This document shows, piece by piece, positions 58,528 to 64,000 of a stretch of DNA of 64,000 bases (position 1 is the first letter of the stretch; each line of letters starts with the position of its first letter). This DNA is from Rubinisphaera margarita. GTDB taxonomy: Bacteria; Planctomycetota; Planctomycetia; Planctomycetales; Planctomycetaceae. The position numbers and the translations under genes are program-made. Where the stretch lies: contig NZ_JAKFGB010000021.1 of assembly GCF_022267515.1 (NCBI RefSeq), positions 62,001 through 126,000 of the forward strand, read 5' to 3'. The notes below the pieces were generated by a model, which was not told where the DNA came from, ran no database searches, and saw only the letters and a program-made list of their open reading frames with translations.

Positions 58528-59505
58528 ATGTCCACGTCCCCCACTGCCTCTGCCACGGATTCCAACATCGCGACTTCGGAAAACTCGCCAGGCCGAGCGG
58601 GAAACGGAAAACGGATCTGGCGTCGTTGCATGATGGTAGTTCGACGCGCGCATCTCTACGCCGGTCTGTTTCTCCTCCCCTGGGTGTTTCTGTACGGAAT
58701 TACGGGGGCGATGTTCAATCATTATGATCTTCTGCCCGAAGCGAAGATTGAATCCGTGCCGGCGGGAGATGCGTCCCTGAAGCCGATGCAGCGTTTTCCG
58801 AAGCCGGTGGAACTGGCAGAGCAGATCGTCGCTGAACTGCGGAACTCAGCGGGCAGTGTTGAAATCGAACTCGCCGATCAGCCGCGAGTCGAGTTCACCA
58901 ATCCGCTCATGTTTGAGTCGAAACATCCGGAAGGACGGCGGGTCGTGAAGATCGATCCGATCTCGGGTGACGCAGAGATCGCGGTCCATCCACAACTGCA
59001 GGAGGTGCCGGAACCCGTCCTCGACGTGATCAATCAGGTTCAACTCGAGTCGGATCCTCACGATCTGGCACTGGAAACAGCCCGCGCGATTCTCGAGCCC
59101 TATTCAGACGGCAGTTCCGGGGACACGGTTCCGCTCGGCTGGACGAAACTGAATTTCCTGGCGACGGTAGACGGTGTTCCGGCTCGAATCACCTATGTAC
59201 TGAAGGACGGACATGTGGATGTCACCCGGTTCACGGGAGAAGACGGCTACTCCTGGCGTCAGTATTTTCTGCGCCTGCATACTTCTCACGGACAGCCGCC
59301 GCACTGGAACGCGAGACGGCTCTGGTCGCTCGTGATTGATGCGATGGCAATTGCCATGGTCATATGGGGCCTCTCGGGGCTGCTGATGTGGTGGCAAATC
59401 AAGCGGACCCGAGTCATCGGCGGAGTCGTGATCCTGCTCAGTCTGTGCACAGCCGCCGCATTCTTCTTTGGGATGATGGACTTCTATGCGGCCACGAAGC
59501 TGTAA
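58528..59505 (+). CDS. PepSY-associated membrane protein
   Basis: 325 residues from ATG 58528; GTG 58507 is an alternative. A Ser/Thr-rich cytoplasmic N-terminus, first helix at ~45-64 (HLYAGLFLLPWVFLYGITGAMFNH: the His-rich start typical of PepSY_TM iron-reductase-like proteins), a ~190-residue outer PepSY region, then HLHTSHGQPPHW before two C-terminal helices (LVIDAMAIAMVIWGLSGLLMWW; VVILLSLCTAAAFFFGMM). The family is linked to ferric-siderophore reduction or protease inhibition; conserved His in the membrane parts would allow heme binding (inference). No siderophore receptor adjoins, so the partner is unknown. Confidence 0.87.
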   Translation: MSTSPTASATDSNIATSENSPGRAGNGKRIWRRCMMVVRRAHLYAGLFLLPWVFLYGITGAMFNHYDLLPEAKIESVPAGDASLKPMQRFPKPVELAEQIVAELRNSAGSVEIELADQPRVEFTNPLMFESKHPEGRRVVKIDPISGDAEIAVHPQLQEVPEPVLDVINQVQLESDPHDLALETARAILEPYSDGSSGDTVPLGWTKLNFLATVDGVPARITYVLKDGHVDVTRFTGEDGYSWRQYFLRLHTSHGQPPHWNARRLWSLVIDAMAIAMVIWGLSGLLMWWQIKRTRVIGGVVILLSLCTAAAFFFGMMDFYAATKL

Positions 59506-59726
59506 TTGAAGGCCCCCGGACCGTGCGGACGCGGATATTCACGGTGATTATTTCGCCAGAATGCGTTCTGTTCTCAGTGAAGTTACTGAATTCTGGTGTC
59601 GTCTAAACGAAGTCGCTGTAGGAAGTTAAGCTTTTCGAGATTTGGTTATTGAAACCGAGTCTCAATCTCTATATCGTGCTTTCAGCCACGGCATGTGCTT
59701 TGCCTCTAGCCGATCTGTGCCCGCAG

Positions 59727-59758
59727 GTCCTCTCCGCGAGGACGCAGCTTTTGCGTCC
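59727..59758 (+). promoter_or_regulatory. Two overlapping, mutually exclusive leader hairpins
   Basis: GTCCTC-TCCGC-GAGGAC (59727-59743) and GGACGCA-GCTTT-TGCGTCC (59740-59758) share the bases GGAC, so only one can form at a time. They lie 41 nt upstream of the DUF1559 start. The second is GC-rich but followed by CCCC, not T residues. Could be an attenuator or translation switch; this is inference from pairing alone. Confidence 0.4.
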
Positions 59759-59798
59759 CCCTCTGATCGAGTCCCTCCTGAGCAATCACGGAAAGCCG

Positions 59799-60770
<972 letters not shown>

Positions 60771-60827
60771 TGCGAGTTTGATCACGACTCTGCGAGCACT
60801 ACATGCCGACCGCTTGTCCGGAAGAAG

Positions 60828-61619
60828 TCACTGGCTCTGATTTGAGCCACGTCTGGAGGACTTGCTCACGTTCGCGGGAGATCGGCGTGGAAGCATTTCG
60901 GAGATCAACGTGGCGTACCAGGATGTGTTCAACGCCAGTCGATCATCCTGAACCGGATCCCGGTTGGAGACGTCCAGAGCCGATGTGTGAACGCCCAGGA
61001 GACGCCAGTCGGAACCGGGCGTTTCCGAACTTCGAGAGTCGCCGGCAATCCGGGCGATTACAGGCGACCCGCTCATTCCGCGATGGAGGCGGGCGTCCGT
61101 CAGGAAATACGGCTGGTTCTTGAAAGGATGCGAGAATGAACTGGCGATCAAGGCCCTGCGGACGATGGGCAGGTTGTGCACGGTGTCCTGAAAGCCGAGT
61201 GGAAAGCCCAGAATCAGTGCGTCCTGACCCAGCGGCACCTGAGTGTCTCGACTGACAATGTCGGCCCGACGAAACGGGAAGACGGCGAAATTGCTGAGAA
61301 TATGGGGATCATTAATCGTGACGGCAGCGAGGTCCGCGTCACTCGAAGGGTGCTGATACCACTGCCGAACTCCCGCGACATACAGCGGAATCGACAGCAG
61401 TTGCGTCTGGGAAAGATTTTCGGCATCGACGTGGAGCGAAACTCCCAATTGATCGGGGCAGTGCCCCTGGGCCGGATCATCGACTACGTGCCGAGCCGTG
61501 ATCAGATACAGGTAGCCATCCTGTTGATAGAAGAAGCCGGTGGCGGTGGTCAGACATTGTCCGGCTCCCAGTGTCTGAATCTTGACGACATGGAGTAGCA
61601 TTCGATCGACCGTACTCAT
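60828..61619 (-). CDS. Trypsin-like serine protease, cytoplasmic
   Basis: 263 residues, no signal peptide. Chymotrypsin-fold signatures: LITARHVVDD (H44), SSDADLAAVTI (D96) and RLHRGMSGSPVI (S183), so the catalytic triad is complete. No PDZ domain, unlike HtrA/DegP. It starts 3 nt after the FloA-like gene stop, so the two form one translation-coupled unit; the protease may act on, or be scaffolded by, flotillin-rich membrane domains (inference). Convergent with the DUF1559 gene. Confidence 0.88.
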   Translation of the reverse strand: MSTVDRMLLHVVKIQTLGAGQCLTTATGFFYQQDGYLYLITARHVVDDPAQGHCPDQLGVSLHVDAENLSQTQLLSIPLYVAGVRQWYQHPSSDADLAAVTINDPHILSNFAVFPFRRADIVSRDTQVPLGQDALILGFPLGFQDTVHNLPIVRRALIASSFSHPFKNQPYFLTDARLHRGMSGSPVIARIAGDSRSSETPGSDWRLLGVHTSALDVSNRDPVQDDRLALNTSWYATLISEMLPRRSPANVSKSSRRGSNQSQ

Positions 61620-61622
61620 TCG

Positions 61623-62723
61623 CTATAGCCTGTCCGCTGGAGCAATGTGTCGCACGGATTTTCCGTAGAGCGTTCCGCCTTCAGATTCCCAGAGCTCGAT
61701 CTGCTCGGACAACTCAGCCGGCACGACGGAAGGACCACGTCGGAGTGATCCGCGTTTTCGCAGTCCTCTGGTTGCGAGGACACGGTGCTCGGCACGAGTT
61801 CGTCGGGTAGCGTGCCGGAACGGACCGACACGAAATGCTTCGGAGACTGCAGGAGGGATTTGAGCCTCGGCGAGGACGAGTCTGGCTCCGTTCTCTTTCG
61901 TCAGAGTAACCATTTCCTGTTGCCGGGCGATGGCCATGGCTCGGCGTTTCTCTGCGACTGCCTGGGCGATGCGAATGTCGGTCGTCGCTTGAATGAGCCT
62001 CAGCTTCGCCCCGAGGTTCTCACCGACTTCAATCCGGGCAATATCGATTGATACGATGGCGAACGACGTCTGTGAGTCGAGTCCTTTCGCCAGTACCTGA
62101 CGCGTGATGACCGCCGGGTCCGCCAACGCCTGACGGTAGGTGTCGCAGGAGCCGATTGCCGAAACGATTCCCTGTCCCACACGTGCGATCACGGTCGACT
62201 CCGTGGCCCCGCCAATCAACTGGATGAGGTTTGTTCGCACCGTCACCACTGCCTGGACTTTAAGCTGAATCCCGTCTTTGGCCACTCCGTCGAGCGTCTT
62301 GAGCTCCTCGATGCCGCGAGCGGGGCAGTAGATGAGTTTCGGAGTCACACTGACCTGCACCGCTTCAAGGATATCGCGACCAGCAAGATCGATGGCCGCG
62401 GCGGTCTTCCAGTCGAGGCTGATCCGAGCGCGATTGGCGGTAATCAGGGCCAGTGTCACTCGGTGAATATCTCCCCCCGCCAGGTATTGAGCTTCGAGTT
62501 CGTCGAGCGGGATATCAGCCAGTCCCGCCTGAGCGGCCATGATTTTAACACGCACGACCGTTTTCGGATTCACGTGTCTCAGCGACATCCAAACCAGGGG
62601 AAACAGACCAATGTATACGCCCGAGACGTAGGCCTGCAGCCAGAGAGAGAGATAACTGCTCAGCAGTCCCAGCACTCCAAGAAGGAGTGCCGCGGAGATT
62701 AGCAGTAGCAATGGGACTTCCAT
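61623..62723 (-). CDS. floA-like: FloA-like flotillin (UPF0365/SPFH family)
   Basis: 366 residues. N-terminal membrane hairpin (VPLLLLISAALLLGVLGLL and VSGVYIGLFPLVWM), then the SPFH/UPF0365 body: NPKTVVRVKIMAAQAGLADIPLDELEAQYLAGGDIHRV, WKTAAAIDLAGRDILEAVQVSVTP, VVTVRTNLIQLIGGATESTVIARVGQGIV, and an Ala/Gln/Glu-rich coiled region. FloA proteins build functional membrane microdomains. The C-terminal ~75 residues after AEAQIPPAVSEAFRVG are Arg-rich (FRHATRRTRAEHRVLATRGL) and unlike the family tail. Usually paired with an NfeD gene; here the following gene is a trypsin-like protease instead. Confidence 0.92.
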   Translation of the reverse strand: MEVPLLLLISAALLLGVLGLLSSYLSLWLQAYVSGVYIGLFPLVWMSLRHVNPKTVVRVKIMAAQAGLADIPLDELEAQYLAGGDIHRVTLALITANRARISLDWKTAAAIDLAGRDILEAVQVSVTPKLIYCPARGIEELKTLDGVAKDGIQLKVQAVVTVRTNLIQLIGGATESTVIARVGQGIVSAIGSCDTYRQALADPAVITRQVLAKGLDSQTSFAIVSIDIARIEVGENLGAKLRLIQATTDIRIAQAVAEKRRAMAIARQQEMVTLTKENGARLVLAEAQIPPAVSEAFRVGPFRHATRRTRAEHRVLATRGLRKRGSLRRGPSVVPAELSEQIELWESEGGTLYGKSVRHIAPADRL

Positions 62724-62867
62724 AATGATGTCACTTCCGGTTTGAACCTCCGCCTCGGGAGGAACCTCAGTCGGTTCCTCGTGGCTTCTTGGCTCGATGA
62801 GGTTCTTGTTTACGCCAGCGATCCCGTCCAGAGCCGGTGTTTATGCTCTTCGACGTGCGGCTGAGAT

Positions 62868-63653
62868 TCAGGTTGTCTGCCGGTGACCGTTCCGGACGGT
62901 TCCAGTCTGCGAAGAAACGATGTCAATGGTCTCCGGATGGCGAGGCGCCTCCTGTTCTATCGGGAGCGTATTTGTCCGCGGCAACATCACGCTAAACTCA
63001 CGACCATGCCCGGGGCCCGCGTTCTGGACGCTGACTGAGCCCCCATGGGGTTCAACAATGGCCTTGGCGAGTGTCATGCCGATCCCCTGGTCGCCGTCTG
63101 ATGTCGTAGAGGAATTCGCTCGACGACCTGCTCCAATCAGAGTCCTGTGCGATTCTTCGTTCATCCCGCGAGGGTTGTCGCGGATTCGCACAACGACCTT
63201 GTCCGCTTCCGGTTCGAGCGAGATCTCAAGCTCGCCGTCCTGCTCAGTGAACGAGATCGCATCGTGGAGCAAGTTTGAGAACACCTGCCTCAGACGGGCT
63301 TCATCGCCCTCAATTACGATTGGTGTCTCAGGCATGTTGACCGCTAACGTGCGTCCGCATTGATCAATGAGAGGCCGAATCTCGTTGCAAACCTCTCGAA
63401 TGACTGGCTGAAGCGAAAGCGGCTCGCGGCGCAGATCGAGTTCTCCCCGCGCAATTCGTGCGGTGTCCAGAAGATCGTCGCTGAGTCGTGTCAGTTGACG
63501 GACCTGACGTTCCATGATGTGTCGCAGGTCATCCATGACCCCGGCGTCGTCTTTAGACCACAGCCGCAGGGCACCGGTCAGGGCAGACAATGAACTTTTC
63601 ATCTCATGGCCCAGCATGGCCAGAAACTCGTCTGTGCGATTGAACTCTTCCAT
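62868..63653 (-). CDS. Sensorless histidine-kinase-like protein with degenerate ATP site
   Basis: 261 residues from ATG 63653 (AAGGAG 9 nt upstream; GTG 63659 is too close). No sensor domain, membrane helix or receiver: only HisKA with H16 (FLAMLGHEMKSSLSALTGAL) and HATPase_c. The N box reads SNLLHDAISFT, with Asp for the usual second Asn. The G1 box is RDNPRGMNEE instead of D-N-G-x-G. The G2-like DQGIGMTLAKAIVEPHGG is normal. The His is intact but ATP/Mg binding may be weakened, so it could be a phosphotransfer or scaffold protein. Same strand as and upstream of floA-like/protease, 144 nt away, possibly co-transcribed. Confidence 0.85.
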   Translation of the reverse strand: MEEFNRTDEFLAMLGHEMKSSLSALTGALRLWSKDDAGVMDDLRHIMERQVRQLTRLSDDLLDTARIARGELDLRREPLSLQPVIREVCNEIRPLIDQCGRTLAVNMPETPIVIEGDEARLRQVFSNLLHDAISFTEQDGELEISLEPEADKVVVRIRDNPRGMNEESHRTLIGAGRRANSSTTSDGDQGIGMTLAKAIVEPHGGSVSVQNAGPGHGREFSVMLPRTNTLPIEQEAPRHPETIDIVSSQTGTVRNGHRQTT

Positions 63654-64000
63654 GGTCACTCACTCCTTCATTTGCCTTGTAACGACGTGCGGGACGAATT
63701 CAGAGAGATACCTCTGGCGTCCATTGAACTCCGCTTCGCTGCGACGGACTCGCATCAAACCGGATGTCGAGCGGGAGAGTTGGCCACATCGACGATGAGG
63801 ATGGCCGACTGTCGAGTTGACAGTAGAGCGCGGCGAATTCCCGGAAGAACGACGGGGCAGACCCGTTTCATCGTGTTGCTGATGGAGCTCGCTTTCTCCA
63901 TCGTCTTAGAGCGTTCATGGCAGTGTGCACAGGAAAAGGCCGATGCTGAGGAAGCAATGAAGGCTTCCATCGCATCGGCCTTTTCTGAAGAAGCGGAGCC
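63654..64000. other. Right-edge intergenic stretch
   Basis: 347 nt upstream of the degenerate kinase. A 71-codon open frame at 63755-63970 has no recognisable domain and runs through the hairpin, so it is not called. A TTAGAGC motif at 63906 followed by TTCATG resembles the class B repeat end. Nothing else seen apart from the long hairpin. Confidence 0.45.
63933..63985. terminator. Long two-tier hairpin, bidirectional terminator-like
   Basis: Outer arms GAAAAGGCCGATGC (63933-63946) and GCATCGGCCTTTTC (63972-63985) pair perfectly over 14 bp. Inside, GGAAGC (63950-63955) pairs with GCTTCC (63963-63968) around a 7-nt loop. AAAA/TTTT flanks on the stem give the look of a factor-independent terminator on both strands. 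Likely serves a gene beyond the right edge, or a small RNA. Confidence 0.55.

Noticed and set aside
61623..61870. Frameshift at the 3' end of the floA-like gene
   Set aside because: The Arg-rich tail looks odd, but I found no family-like tail in the other frames and the protease starts 3 nt after the stop, so the end seems real.
63755..63970. 71-codon minus-strand frame at the right edge
   Set aside because: No domain, weak start context, and it runs through a long inverted repeat.

Overview
The window looks like chromosomal DNA from a planctomycete (Planctomycetaceae-like). Markers: two DUF1559 proteins with the type-IV-pilin-like N-terminus; three sets of heme-bearing DUF1549/DUF1553 (PSD1) proteins, each with a DUF1501 Tat-exported partner; a giant PVC-type heme protein; two FGly sulfatases; and many PAS/histidine-kinase/receiver proteins. 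I see no rRNA, tRNA, CRISPR array, transposase gene or phage gene.

Left part (1-30.9 kb) is mostly exported catabolism: a sulfatase next to a Tat-exported DapA-like protein; a carboxypeptidase-regulatory-like lipoprotein; a DUF1559 protein; a 1810-residue ceramidase-like/PVC-dehydrogenase/cytochrome fusion; two serine beta-lactamase-fold hydrolases, one fused to an amidotransferase-like domain; an ECF sigma / membrane regulator / PSD1 / DUF1501 operon; then a Tat metallophosphoesterase, BNR-repeat proteins, an ADP-ribosylglycohydrolase, a PQQ-like propeller and a second PSD1/DUF1501 pair.

Centre (30.9-46.2 kb) is a signalling island. A 48-residue membrane microprotein, a PAS histidine kinase and a GAFTGA-containing NtrC-type regulator form an operon. 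Four close matches to the sigma-54 -24/-12 promoter (GG-N10-GC with TTGC) precede that operon, an 85-residue membrane protein, an Rnk-type gene and an SDR/VKOR/SPW operon. This suggests a local sigma-54 regulon, possibly controlled by the adjacent two-component pair. The island also holds a membrane protein with a degenerate metzincin motif, a KaiC-like double ATPase upstream of a hybrid kinase, and a divergent six-PAS hybrid kinase with a paralogous C-terminal half.

Right part (46.3-64 kb): an enolase-superfamily dehydratase; a four-gene DUF1501 / pre-peptidase / PSD1-like / cytochrome-WD40 operon; an iduronate-sulfatase-like enzyme and a sialidase-like propeller; a PepSY membrane protein; a second DUF1559 gene; and a FloA-like flotillin followed 3 nt later by a trypsin-like protease, beside a kinase-like protein with damaged ATP-site motifs.

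Non-coding structure: a 106-bp structured repeat occurs three times in one orientation, two copies flanking one gene. A shorter repeat occurs at least twice. Both carry TTAGAGC-like ends, and in three genes the stop codon TAG lies inside such an end. All functions are inferred from reading the sequence; no database search was run.
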